NCBI GenBank assembly: GCA_020796225.1
Contig: CM036775.1
Location: 11,397,171-11,461,170 of the forward strand
Origin: Arion vulgaris
Taxonomy: Eukaryota; Mollusca; Gastropoda; Stylommatophora; Arionidae
Length of the DNA stretch: 64,000 bases
Direction: 5' to 3'
Position 1 is the first letter of the stretch. Every line of letters starts with the position of its first letter. Positions 1-12,000 of the stretch are shown here, piece after piece. A model generated the notes under the pieces. That model searched no databases, was not told the DNA's origin, and was given only the letters and a program-made list of their open reading frames with translations. The position numbers were made by a program, and so were the translations under genes.

Positions 1-204
1 GAAGGAATCACTTTTCTCATCCCTCATAATTAAGATTATTCACTCTTTATTTCTCTGTGTTAGGTAGCGGAATCTACATCTTTTTTAAAAGGTGTTCTGT
101 CTTAATATATGTTGATGTTAAAAGTTGGTTTTGTAGATTTGCCAGTTTCCTACAGTTGATAAGATATTGTTTTATTGATATATAAGATCTAACAATGCAA
201 CCAA

Positions 205-492
205 ATGACTGGTCCTGTGTCCACTGTTTCCACTTCCCATGAATTAAAGTTGAAGTTAATTGCATATCCTTTACAGGACTTTGCGAATCAACCCAGCTTT
301 TTAATGCTGTTTGTGATTTTTCTAGGCATTATTACGTTCAGTAGTTTGCCATTGCTTTCTGAACAGGTGGTGCCATCGTCTTTTTGTAAAAATCCACGCG
401 AACAATTTGCAACCAAACTGTCCGCAGCGTGATTCGAACTCAGAACATCGGGTAAATAGACTGAGTCATTATCCCCTAGGCCACAGATGCCA
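205..492 (-). mobile_element. tRNA-headed SINE (family T)
   Basis: Read on the minus strand, the element opens at about 492 with a tRNA-like head. It has an A-box-like TGGCCTAGGGG and a B-box-like GAGTTCGAATC, followed by a body running down to about 205. A second, more decayed copy lies at 12030-12285 and shares the stretch around TACGTTCAGTAGTTTGCC. Boundaries are approximate because I found no clear target-site duplication. It sits in the left intron region of the HARBI1-like gene. Confidence 0.6.
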
Positions 493-615
493 CCTCCTGT
501 GAATTACAGAGTTAAAATTCATAACTCCTTTGGTGACAAAATATGATAAATAAAAATGATGATAAAATTGATTTATATTGACAATGACTTTACAGATACT
601 ACCAATTTTAGATAC

Positions 616-792
616 CTGGCAAAAGTTCTTAAGAGTCAGATACAGCGATCCCTTGGACATGCAGAATTTGTCAGAGGCAACGATGTAGCTGGTCTTATTG
701 CCTAGGAGAAATAAAGAGGCCAGAACTTTTTGCTCCAGTGTTTGGACCCTTCCATTCATCTTTGGGTGTGAACCAATTTTGTCCATCAGCTC
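616..792 (-). CDS. HARBI1-like protein, exon 2
   Basis: This is a 177-nt exon (59 codons, phase 0 at both ends) with acceptor TTATGTTATCAG and donor CAG|GTATCT. It encodes a helix-rich segment including ELMDKIGS, LEQKVLASLFLLGNK and FCMSKGSLYLTL. That pattern matches the N-terminal region of HARBI1/PIF-Harbinger nucleases, where a short 'LEKKVLATLW-LAN' helix precedes a 'F-LSKGSLH' helix-turn-helix-like motif. It joins in frame to the exon at 2013-2576, giving MSRIVAS|ELMDKIGS, which is the usual 'F+S-FRMSR--F--L---IG' start of these proteins. The DDE catalytic domain would lie in exons left of position 1. Whether this is a domesticated host gene or an old Harbinger transposase cannot be settled here; the introns and single-copy look favour a host gene. 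Confidence 0.7.
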
Positions 793-984
793 CTGATAAC
801 ATAACCATGCAAACACCAAAATTGAATGACTTTTATTGATCATACAACATATTAATATTTTTTAAAGTTTAAATCTTAGCTCTGTTTTTACTCTCTTGAG
901 TTATGCATTATTTTCCTTTCCCATTTTTATTATTAATTATTGTTCATTGAACACTGCAGAGATTTTTTACCATATTCAATAGCA

Positions 985-1380
985 ATAATTCAACATATTA
1001 AAAGAGACTTTAGAGGCCAATAGTGTGTGGTTTTATAGACAAAATGTTAAGAAGAATTTTCTGGCTAATACGATTGCAAATAAAGATATAACGAACAAAC
1101 TGCGTTACTGGAGACCATGATTAAAAGACAAAGATGAATTAGGTATGTATGCCAGTAGAGGCATTGTCTAAGACAGCTCTTTGATGGAAAGTGGAGGAGA
1201 AACAATGACCAGTACATCCAGAGGAACTATGGTGAAGAATCATGAAAAGAGAGTTGAAAAACTGTGGCCTGATGTTGGAAACTACTGGTAGAAAGGTGGC
1301 AGAACATCAACAGTGGAAATCTCTTGTAGAAGCCTTATGCACGAAAAGGGACATGAACAGAAGATAGATAGTATTGTTTA
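985..1380 (+). mobile_element. LINE 3'-end fragment (ORF2 C-terminus)
   Basis: Translated fragments such as FLANTIANKDI and ETMIKRQRW, read across frameshifts, match the C-terminal tail of endonuclease/RT-type LINE proteins. A related copy lies on the minus strand at 61690-62110 (PNTIANEDIVKQTNC, IIKRQRWRCIGHV). It is broken by stops and frameshifts and lies in the intron of the HARBI1-like gene. Confidence 0.55.
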
Positions 1381-1589
1381 CACTCAGTGCTTACAAGCTC
1401 AAACAGGCTATAATGTACATCCTTCATTATTGAAATTAAAATTCTCTTAGTCATGTCCTGTTTCTCACATGATCATTTTCGGTTTTTTTCCTTTTCTCCC
1501 TGACTTCGTTATGCATAATTTGTCTATCTACTTCATGAAAAAGTAAGAACAATATTTTCTCTCCATATTTTTCAATCCCATATGATTGT

Positions 1590-1765
1590 TGGATGGATCA
1601 GTGCAATGTGTATAGCGTTCACTTATTGAATCAGGCACAAGTGTTGTGGGTTCATTTTCCACAAGTGAGGACAGGAGTTGGCCCTCCTACTTCCAGCACA
1701 AGCTGGTCTAGAAATGTGAAGTGACAGGAATTTCATACCCTATGGTCTCCAGAGGCTGTTTAACA
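1590..1765 (+). mobile_element. Decayed tRNA-like SINE
   Basis: A weak tRNA-like head is visible, with a B-box-like GTGGGTTCATTTTCC at about 1648-1662 preceded by a plausible A-box region. The body resembles no other repeat in the window, so this call rests on the box spacing alone. Confidence 0.35.
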
Positions 1766-2012
1766 TTTTCACGTCAGATGATTGTATGGAATTGTATTTC
1801 TCCACATCATCTCCCTAGTACTATACATTAATTATGTTATTGACTTTCTTTGATGCCATGTTTCTTTGATTATCCAATATTTTTATTTCCAGCAACGTTT
1901 GCATGTTGTCTCAATATGTAACAGCATCTTTCTAACATTAATAAAAGGTATTAAAAATGCGGGAACGCAAGAGAGAGAAAAGGTATTAAAAATGAATAAA
2001 TAAATAATTTAC

Positions 2013-2576
2013 CGAAGCCACAATGCGACTCATCCGATAATTTGACTTGAACATAGGATCTGCATCATCTGGCTCTGGAATAATATAACTGGCATCTTTT
2101 TCTTCCGAATCATCATGATCATCGCCACTTTCACTTTCTCCATCTAATTCATCCGGCTTCAAGTTCAATCCTCCTTTCACTGGTTCTTCTGAATATTGGC
2201 AATCATTTAAATCAACATCTTCGACTATGCCGTCAACCACTACAGAGTATGAATAAGATGATAGGTCAAGATTGATGTCTTCTGCATTTACTATATATGA
2301 ATTTGTATCGTCTGGGTTCACTCCTTCCGGCAATGCATTGTGTGGTACTTCTACTTGAACTTGATTGCCATCTGCATCAACGGCAACAAATAGTCTCTTT
2401 TAGGCGGACTCCCATTCCCCCGAGTCAAAGTCTGATGACTGTCGAGGTAGTGTTGCCTGACTATGTACATCGTTGGTATCGACCGCATAAGATGTAGAGG
2501 AATACGAAGCCTTCTGTGGTGATATCTTTCTTTTTAAAGTTATATACGTTTTGGCATCCTCCTCAGAGATTTCCAT
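2013..2576 (-). CDS. HARBI1-like protein, exon 1 (in-frame stop)
   Basis: The first coding exon probably starts at ATG 2576-2574 (MEISEEDAKTY) and ends at the donor TCG|GTAAAT at 2013/2012. After 58 codons there is a TAA at 2402-2400 in the same frame. The frame then continues cleanly as KRLFVAVDADGNQVQVEV, then an acidic stretch rich in D and E (GESESGDDHDDSEEKDAS), and ends FKSNYRMSRIVAS. The last part is the start of the HARBI1-type fold and splices in phase to 792-616. The acidic leader is not typical of short HARBI1 proteins. Possible readings are a real nonsense change, a sequence error, or initiation downstream of the stop. The gene is divergent from SUDS3 with about 400 bp between start codons. 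Confidence 0.6.
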
Positions 2577-2978
2577 TTTCGAAATAACGGCGGAAGCTTA
2601 GTTTGCGTCTGCTACATCGTCCCATGATAATGTAAATAATAAAATTGAAATGGTGATATAAAACAAAAACTAAATAACTGAATTATTAAGTGTCTACATT
2701 GTTAAATTTAAATAAAATAATTGTTTTCATCTTAAAGTATGTATTACTTTTTCTTATTTTTTATATAACATAAAAATGTAATAATTATATTTTTCGAATA
2801 TTTTATTCGTTCATTGATTACATTCTTAATTTGTATGCACTCTCAAAAGTTGGAGTTAGACTTCCGCCAGAAACACCGTCACTCGTAAACAATTATTTAC
2901 AATTGCGAATACATTGTATTGTGAGGGGCGCTAGTCATATATTGCTTTGACAGGCTTCAAAATTAAATATAAAGCAGA
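2577..2978. promoter_or_regulatory. Presumed bidirectional promoter region
   Basis: About 400 bp separate the two divergent start codons. The segment holds no recognisable repeat, in contrast with nearly everything around it. It is AT-rich in the middle, with less AT-rich ends near each ATG. I see no unambiguous TATA box in a fixed position. The role is inferred from the gene arrangement. Confidence 0.45.
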
Positions 2979-3084
2979 ATGTCAACTTATACAAACTCTC
3001 CTCGACGCGCACACGATTTTGATGGCGCTGATAGCTCAGAAGCAGAAGACAAGAAACAAGCAGACGCAAATGGATCAGACGAAG
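2979..3084 (+). CDS. SUDS3: SUDS3 exon 1
   Basis: The start ATG at 2979-2981 has A at -3. It encodes [10 protein letters not shown]... through ANGSDE plus one base; the donor is GAAG|GTAGTG. The acidic SDE run continues across the splice into [10 protein letters not shown], which parallels SDEDTEDASET of vertebrate SUDS3. This fixes both the start exon and the splice. Confidence 0.85.
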
Positions 3085-6000
3085 GTAGTGACAATCAGAA
3101 TATGATGATCTGTGAATGAATAGCTAATTTTATGATAGTTTTTAAAATTATCTTAACTTCGTTAGTGATAATAACATTCATAACATACCAACGTTAAGAC
3201 TAAGACAATTTCAGTTATGTACATGAATCGTTTATAGTTTAGAAATTGCAGCAGTTTATGTGATCTCAGATCTGTTGTTATGACAAATATCAACACTAAC
3301 CTGTCAAGCTACTAACATTGACTATGCGTTTTTTTAATTGATCATGCCGACCAGCTGCATCTCCTAGTGTTTTAATGGTACCCAATTTAGGCTGAGAATA
3401 GCATTTGAGTTAAACAAAAAATCTTAACACTGTTAGATTAGACTGAGATCTCATTTCTAGTAGGCCAATGCACTACTAACCACTGAGTTACCACGACTGT
3501 CAGTATCAGTTCTGAATTTAAAACTAACAGAAAGCCATAATCCAATTTTATAATTAAAAAGCTGTTGGAGAGGTCTGATTTATGCTGTTCTAACTCACTA
3601 AATACACAAAGAAAACTTCTTCAGAAAGAAGCAGCCTTCATTTTGAAGACATTTACCTGTTGTGTTGTCCAGTAAGCCACATATACTGGCTCAGTGGGTG
3701 TATATCTCAGCCATTAAGCTTTATAGAGGGCTTATGTTAGTTATATTACTGCTTCCTGAATTGTGATATAACCATTTTATCACATGATGGTTTCTCTCCA
3801 AAACAAGACCATAATTTAGTTGTTAATAATTTAACTTAGTTGTTTTATATTGCACTCTAACATTTCTTCTATGCCTTCTCACCGTTTAACAAACCAGATA
3901 GCTGTAAAAATGTTTCCATGTATATTAGATGATGATTCAGACATGTGTGTCAGGGAAATTCAATATAAATTATCAAACTAAGATGAAACAATCAGATTCA
4001 AAATCTCAATCAATCGTCAGTAGGAGAAGGGGGTGCAGGGCGGTGCAATGATACAGAGAGGCGGTCGCATCAGGCGGCACTGATAGGGGCGGGACAAGCA
4101 GATAAAACAAAATACAATTTGAAACATTTTAGGGGTGGCATTTCGAAGACTTGCATCATACTGAGAAAATATGCCAAACTGCCCTGGAAATTGGGGTGGG
4201 GTGGGTGGTGGTTGTTTTTCCAACCTTCTGCCAGCTCTAGGAGTGTACATTAAATTCTTCTTCTAACGTTCCATATCGACCACTTATTAACCACTCTGTG
4301 TGATTTGTATGTGATCTGAGCCTAAGAGCAAGTGTACTTTGTGCCAGTTATGCACCTATAAGTAGGACAGCACATCCGATTTCTGCAACACTTTTTATTT
4401 ATTAGGTAGCTTCCTGGTCCTACATCAGTCACCTGTTACTACTCTGTGCTTCCCTTGCAGGCCCCAGCACTACATGGGCTACTGCATTAAATACAATTTA
4501 GTTTCGTTTATTAGAATTAAAACAAGTGTATATGTAAATAATAAAACCCCCTTGATTCTTTTTGTCCATCCATTTACGAACATGTTTATCACTTTCGCTG
4601 CCAGTCATTTTTCAACAAAGTGGGCTCACTCCACTCTATTTTTCGGCATGATCAGTTTTCAGAGTGACAATTTCAAAAATCATTAAAAATAATCTAATAA
4701 ACTTAGGACTTTTAAACTATGGAATAGTGTTCATATATTTATTAGCTACTAACCTGTCTATATGTGGAATCTGTTCTTTATAATCCACAAGCTATTGTAG
4801 TAACTGATATCTCCATACTTATCCACAGTATGATATGCCGTCATTTTCGAGTTGGGTGTCGGCATCTACTCCTGTACCCCTGGGAATGTCTGCTATCGAT
4901 CTATAAACATTGTCATGTGAATCACAGTTCAAATTCATATCACATTCAGAGTTCGTTTTAACACTATCACTGGCTAAAAAGTCTGAAAAGAGTCATTTTG
5001 GACATCACTATTCATCAGCTATGTCGTCCATTTTGAAAATCTTTGTTCACTTACGAAAAAATAGTGAAAAATGGGACTTATACCGACGTTTACGCATGAT
5101 GTGTTAGATCCGCCATTTTGGAGAGCTCGTCGGAAAAATACGGAAGTAGTATGTTATGGGACCCCGTTTAAAAGACATCATCTATGGCACATGCTGCGGC
5201 GGCAGCAAAGGGAGTTGGTACTTCGCCAACCTTTGTCGTCGGTGGCAGCGAAAGTGTTATACTAAACTTGTTTATGTAGATAATATTGCAGAGATTGACA
5301 AAATATGAACTGTACTATCTTCTTATTTTGTCAGCACACTGTTACCGGGTCGTTAACCCAGTGTCGTAGTTTTATGTCTTGCACTTCTCTGGTGACTTGT
5401 GTGATGCTTTTCTTAGTCCCCTGGCAGAATTCAACTACGTTATCTATCCACCTTTTCCTTGGTCTTCCTCTCGCCTTCCTTCCTGATATTCTGTTGCGGA
5501 AAGCTTCATAGGCAGTTTGGTCTGTTCGCATTCTTACTAAGTGGCCAAACCACTTCATTCTCTGTTTCGCTATATAATTCAAACACGGTCTTGTTCCAAC
5601 CTTTTCTCTGATGCTGGTATTCATTACTCTGTCGATTCTTGTGTTGTTGGTGACTTTGGGGAGACATCTCATTTCGCATGTTGCTATTTTCTGTGTATGT
5701 TTCTTATTCATTGCCCATGTTTGGCATTGGTAACATAGGGTTGGTAAGAAGATGCTATTGATCAAGTGTTGTTTAGCTGTCAGTGAGATGTTTGGATGTC
5801 TAAGTAGTGGCGCTAGTTGGTAGGTTATTACATTTGCTTTCTGGACTAGTTTCTATCTCTTTGTCGAGTCTTCCATCCTCTGTAAATATGCTTCCTAGGT
5901 ACTTGAATTCCTGTACTTGTCTTATTGTACTGTCACTGATGTTGATTTTAGTGTATTATGTTTCCATCCTATATTCATTACCTCAGTTTTGGCTATGTTT

Positions 6001-9000
6001 ATGTTCATGTCATTTTTTACAGTTATAATATAAGGTGTCGATATGATGTTGTAGCTCTTGTTCTTGGTGGTAAATCAAACATTGGTCATCTACTATAAAT
6101 TTCTTTAAATGTTCTGTAAATTCTTCTGGCGAGACAGAATACAGCAAACTCTAATATTGGGCCGCTTAACTGAATGGGAAACTCTGACCTAGTTTCAATT
6201 GTGTGGATGGAATTTATATATGTTTGATAGAATACTGCAAGCTTTTTTGCAATTTTACTCATTATATGAGTCTATGGTTATTTATTGATGAAAAATATTA
6301 ATAATATTATCTCCTGACTTATCTTATCTTAACCACATTTGCAGTGAAGCGTTGTGGGGAGAGTTAGTTTTCTATCTTGTGCCAGGTGTGTTGCGCTTGA
6401 TGTTGTCAGTCCACGCTTTCGCAATGAATCTGAGATGTTATCTATCCATCGTGTTCTTGGCCTGCCTCGTGCTCTGCGCACTGAGAGTCGATTATTATAG
6501 GCACATAATGGTAGTAAATGTGGTTCCATTCTCATTAGATGGCGAACCACTTGATTCTTTGTTTTCGATGTACTGTATGCATGGTATAGTACCAACGATG
6601 CTTCTGATAGTCTCGTTTCTCACTCAATATATAAAAAATAGTGATATTCCTTATTGTTAAGCTTTACTTGTTGCATAATGATTTAACATGTTGTGTTGAA
6701 TTTTAAAATGAATTTGTCTATATACAACAATACTGAAATGCAAGGTCACGTGACAGGTTGTGGTCTGATTTCCCATAATTTTTACTTGAGTCCGCCGGCC
6801 GTGTGAGTTTATAGTTGGCTGTTTACAGAAAAACCATTATGGAAACAAAGAATTTATGAGAGTATAGTTAGTGTAAACAATGACAACAGACAAAGTTGAT
6901 TGAAAAAAAAATGTCAAGGAGAGATGATACTGGACAACTAAACACCATAGTATTGACAAAAGTTAGCACATAAGACATCTCATTTAAATTGTAAGAGACA
7001 ATGCATTCTTTTCAAGTTGGGATTTCAGTATCTGTGAAGCTTTATATATTGTAACATGTCAGGGCTGTGCAGTATATTTTCTCAGTTTGATGTAAGTCTT
7101 GAAATGCTGCCCTCAAAGGTTTTTCTTTGAAACAACCTTCGATTGTGATATTTTTTTCAACTGCACAAAATATACAAAATCATATACATCAATATTGGAA
7201 TAACGTAGATCAATATAGAAAACGATGTGTTAAATTATTGGATGGTTCAAATTGTATTTTGATTTCACTGTTTATGCCACCCCCATACGGCCTGATGAGG
7301 TCACCTCTCTATATCATAGCATGGTAACATGGAATATATGTTAGACTGAATAACAATATTATTTACAAATTTCAGACACTGCAGATGCCAGTGAAACAGA
7401 AGATAAGTCTAAAAACAGTAGCAACCACTTGGCATCTAATACTGGACAGAGAACAGAAATCAAAGAACAGTAAGTCAGAAGTTCATCTTGTAGTAAGTTT
7501 GATACCAACACTGTTACCGGTTGCTGGTTTGAAATCACACTGCTTCTTACTATTACACAATATAAGTTTCATATTAAACTTTCATTATAGTGTATGTATT
7601 TGAGGTGAGTGGGTAACTAACACATGAACCTCCAGTGTGGTGCCGGAACCCACAAGGGAAGCAAAGAATAGTAACACTGCGACCTACAAGGCATGTCATA
7701 AGAGGCGACTGATGTAGGCCCTAGGAAAGCTACCCTAGTAAATAAAAAGCATCACAGAAATCGGATGTGCTGGCCTACTTGTAGGCGCATAACTGGCACA
7801 ACACACAATTGCTCTTAGGCTCATATCACATACAAATCACACAGAGTGGTTAACAAGTTGTTGATAGGGAGCGTTTAAGAAGAACACATTAACAACCAGA
7901 AGCTGGTCAGAGTGTGATAGAAATTAACCAATGTGCTTAAGTTATATTTTCTTTCATAGTAAATTAGTTCTAATTTTACCATGTTTTCTGACCCACTGGT
8001 AGTTTTTAATCTACCACAGGCAAAATTCTTTACTCTCGAGTTGATCTTGAGTTATGTAATTATATTATTTTGGTCATGGCATGTTTTTCAATTTGGTAGT
8101 TAACATGTTACAGAAATTTCATTCATAGCCATACCATTTTTGTTCACTTGCTTTGAAGTCAGACTTAGTCATGTCGCCTAATATGGCACCTCTAGCTGAT
8201 TTTTGCGTTAAGGCTCCCTTTCGTTATCATCAGTGTCCTCCATTCAGGCGAGCCTTACTCACACCTTCTTAAGTACTTGTAATTTAGAATCGCAAGTAAA
8301 GGATCAGGAAATCTGTAGTCCAACCGTGTATCATGTGTACACCAAAAACTGTTGGCCCAAGTTAGCTTTGAACTGCGGAATTAGCACATGGTTATTAGCA
8401 AAGCATGTTATCAATTTTACTATCAGTGCCCCACCCAGTTGTTACAGAAACAGATAGATAGCGCTGGAAAACCGATCATATTCAATGTCACAGTGTGTCT
8501 CTCTGCTTTACTTTTTGGATACAGCAACTATTCCAAATATTAGGTTGCTATTTTCATCTTATCACCCACTTTGAGAATCGCTGATGTCTTGATCACCATT
8601 TTAGAGACACAAATCTATAGTGATACGTATAGTCAACATTGAAAAATACATCGTTTTCATTTTTTCTCAACCTCATATCTTTCAAGTGAGTCAAGTACAC
8701 TACGAAAACTGGTAAATTTATTTAAATAGTTCAATTTCATGCCTTGTGCACACCAACAATTTTTTACTCAAGCTGCGCCCTTGTGTTGCTGAGGCTCACA
8801 AGGGGAGCAAAGAATAGTAACACTGCGACCTACAAGGCATGTCATAAGAGGCAACTGAGGTAGGGGCCTAGGAAAGCTACCTTAGTAAATAAAGTGTCCA
8901 GAAATCTGACCTACTTGTAGGGCATAACTGAATATTCACAAAACAGATGAGACTGCAGTAAAACTATTTGATTGGCAAAACACGTAATCACAAAGTACTG

Positions 9001-12000
9001 TAGTTTTACAAATTACAGAAACAATGACACAATACAGCAACGTTTCGACCAACAAGGCCTTTATCAAAATGAACAACAATGAGGGCATAACTGGCACACT
9101 GTACAATTGCTCTTAGTCTCAGATCACATACAAATCACAAAGAGTGGTTTAACAAGTGGTCGAAATGGAGCATTCGAAGAAGAAGACTCAAGCTGGCCTG
9201 AAACCATTGAACTTCCACATCACTTTTGCGCTGCATGTTATCAAATTTGCTGTCACGACCCCATCATAGAATTGAAATAGTATAGTTAGTTAGTTTGTTC
9301 CTTTCGTGCCAAAGGCGGCATATAGGGCAGAGGTTTTAGATCTCCATGTGATGCGGTTCATTGCTAGCAGTTGGAGATCTTGTATGGTTTCACATCCCAA
9401 TAGTTTACTTTTTTGTTGGATTGTTCTTCAAGAGTGGTCTTAGGTCTTCCACGTTTTCTTTTCCCAACTGGTGACCACATAAGACTTGTCAATTTAGTCA
9501 CTGTTCTTCTGATCTAAGAACATGACCTAAATATTTCCACCTTCGTTTCTTATAATATTTGATACGGGTTGTTGGTGTGTTCTATCTCTCACTGTGTTGT
9601 TAGAAACAAAATCACTCCATTTTACTTTTAGTAATTTTCGGAGACATTTATTCTCAAAGCTGTCCAGTTTCTTATCAATTTTCTTTGTTGATTTCCAACT
9701 TTCACAACCGTAGGTCAGTACAGGAATCACACATGACCTAAATAATTTAACTTTTGTGCATATACTAAGGTCTTGAGATTGCCAGATATTCGTTAATTTA
9801 GTGAAGGCACTAGCTGCTATAGCAATACGATAGCATACCATGTGCACACTGATAATTTTTTACTTAAGCGGCCTCAAACCACGAAACTTCCACATCACTT
9901 TAGCGCTGCATGTTATCAAATTTGCTATCGTGCATCCCATCATAGAATTGAAATAGTATACTCATGTTTTAAAAAATAATTATGTTTGATATTGAGATAA
10001 AAAAGGAATTATGACTAAGAAGATTATTGTTTGGTTTCTTTTCTTTTTCTCCAGAATGTACCAGGATAAATTAGCCCATATCAAGAAGCAAATTGGTATG
10101 TTGGAAGAAGGGTCATTACCTGAATTTCTCAAAAGAACAAAGAAAATTGAGCTACAGTACAGGGAGAGACTTCGGCAGAATGAGATTAATAAAACAGTTG
10201 AAGTAAGCTAATACGTAATCACCAAGTACTATTTCTATTTTGTGAATAAGTAAGCTAACAGAATAATACATATAGCCAGTCAATTCAATTTTATATAGTT
10301 TTCCAATCATGGAACTCCAGGTCTTCCTATCCTCCATCATCATCAGATGCCGTGCCAGCTGGCATAAGCGATCATGGATCTCCACGAATCTCTGTCCCTG
10401 ATGTTTGCTATCATCTCAGATGTTGACACTCTTTTGTGCCATGAAGTCAGCAATATTTTCAGCCTCGTCTCCCTTCATTTTTACAGGTTGTCACAATGTG
10501 TTCTAAGCATCCACTTCTCATTATATGTCCAAAAAATTATGACTGCCTTTGTCTTTTATTGACAATAAGTTTTCTTTGTGTTTTGGCTTCTTTCAACACC
10601 TCCAACATTCCGTCATTTTAGCAGTGCGTGGGATTCTTATAATACTTCTGTAAAACCACATCCCTATGACTTCATATTAGCTGTTTTGTTGTTGACTTTC
10701 ATCTATACCATGAGGTTAAACTGCCAAGTATCTTCTTCATGTTCCCATTCATTTTATATATTGTCTAGACATTACCGGTCTTTTTCTCGTTACATGTCCC
10801 AAAAATGATGACTGCTTTTTCCTGATCTTTGAGCTTAGAGATGGCTCGGGCAAGGAGTTAGGACCAGGGTGCATACTGGTCAAAACTTTGTTTTATATTC
10901 CTGTAATGCACACAAGATACTGGTTCGTCTGGCTAACAAAGCAAGGATCAACATAATCTTTGTTTTGATGAAGCCTGCTGAAGACCCATGCCTGACTGCT
11001 GGAAGGGAATCAACCCTTTTATCTTCTGCATGCTTTCAAAGTTGGAAGAGACTTACAGTAACTTCAACTCCGGAGTAGAAGACTGTCCAGCTCTTAACAT
11101 TGCACTTCTACCCACATCGAGTCAAACAGCAGTCTGAAATTTAAAAGTAAGCTTCGGAAATTTAGCCCATCAGAAAGTCACTTGGTGTTCTATCATCGTA
11201 GAGTTGAAAGTACAAAATCCATTTGCACGGGACAGGAAACAATAGAGCAAACTTGTAATCCTTTGGGAATTCTTCTTCTTACTTTTTTCAGACATTGACT
11301 TGTATACTTCTAAAGTAGTTAGTGGTCAACCTGAATCTATGTACATCTCCATATAGCTTCTCTTGGACTGACATAGGGGTTGACCATGTGTGTTTCCTCT
11401 ATTCATTGTATGTTGGATACTCTTGCATGATGTGTGTCTCTATCATGTTGCTGGTGCCACTTGTGCATATGTCAGGAGGGCCTATCCTGTACTTGTTAAA
11501 CAGATGGTACCTCAGTCTATTGTTTCCTGTTCGTAGTAAAAAATGTTCAACTTTATTGAGTTGGTAGCAGGCATCATATTTTTTTGTGATCTCACCCATT
11601 TGTTCTTGTAGGCCCTTTTTATCCATACTTTCTTATTTTCATATGTTATACTGGTGTCTGTCTGTGGTAAGCTGTCGCCTACTTTTGTCAATATGTCAGC
11701 AGTCTTGTTGCCAGGTATACCGCAGTGGGTTGGTATCCACTGTATTAGCACTCTCGATAAAATGTTGCATACTTGGTGTAGTGATGCTTGTGATTTTTTA
11801 AGAGCAGTGATTACTGACAGAGCATCAGTCAAAAATGTGAAATTTTCTTTAAACGTTTAGTGACCATTATGGCATCTGCTGCCACTTTTTAGGGCCTCTG
11901 CTCTGTAGATGCTGGAGAACCTTCCTATCACTTCTTTTAGCTTTTGGAAACCTCAATAGGCAAAATCACTCATATTGCAACCTATCATTTTGAACCTACA

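Noticed and set aside
7690..7730. Hammerhead ribozyme in SINE subfamily B (GGCGACTGATGTAGGCC)
   Set aside because: The core reads CTGATGT rather than CTGANGA and no properly placed GAAA with stem follows; subfamilies A and C lack it altogether.
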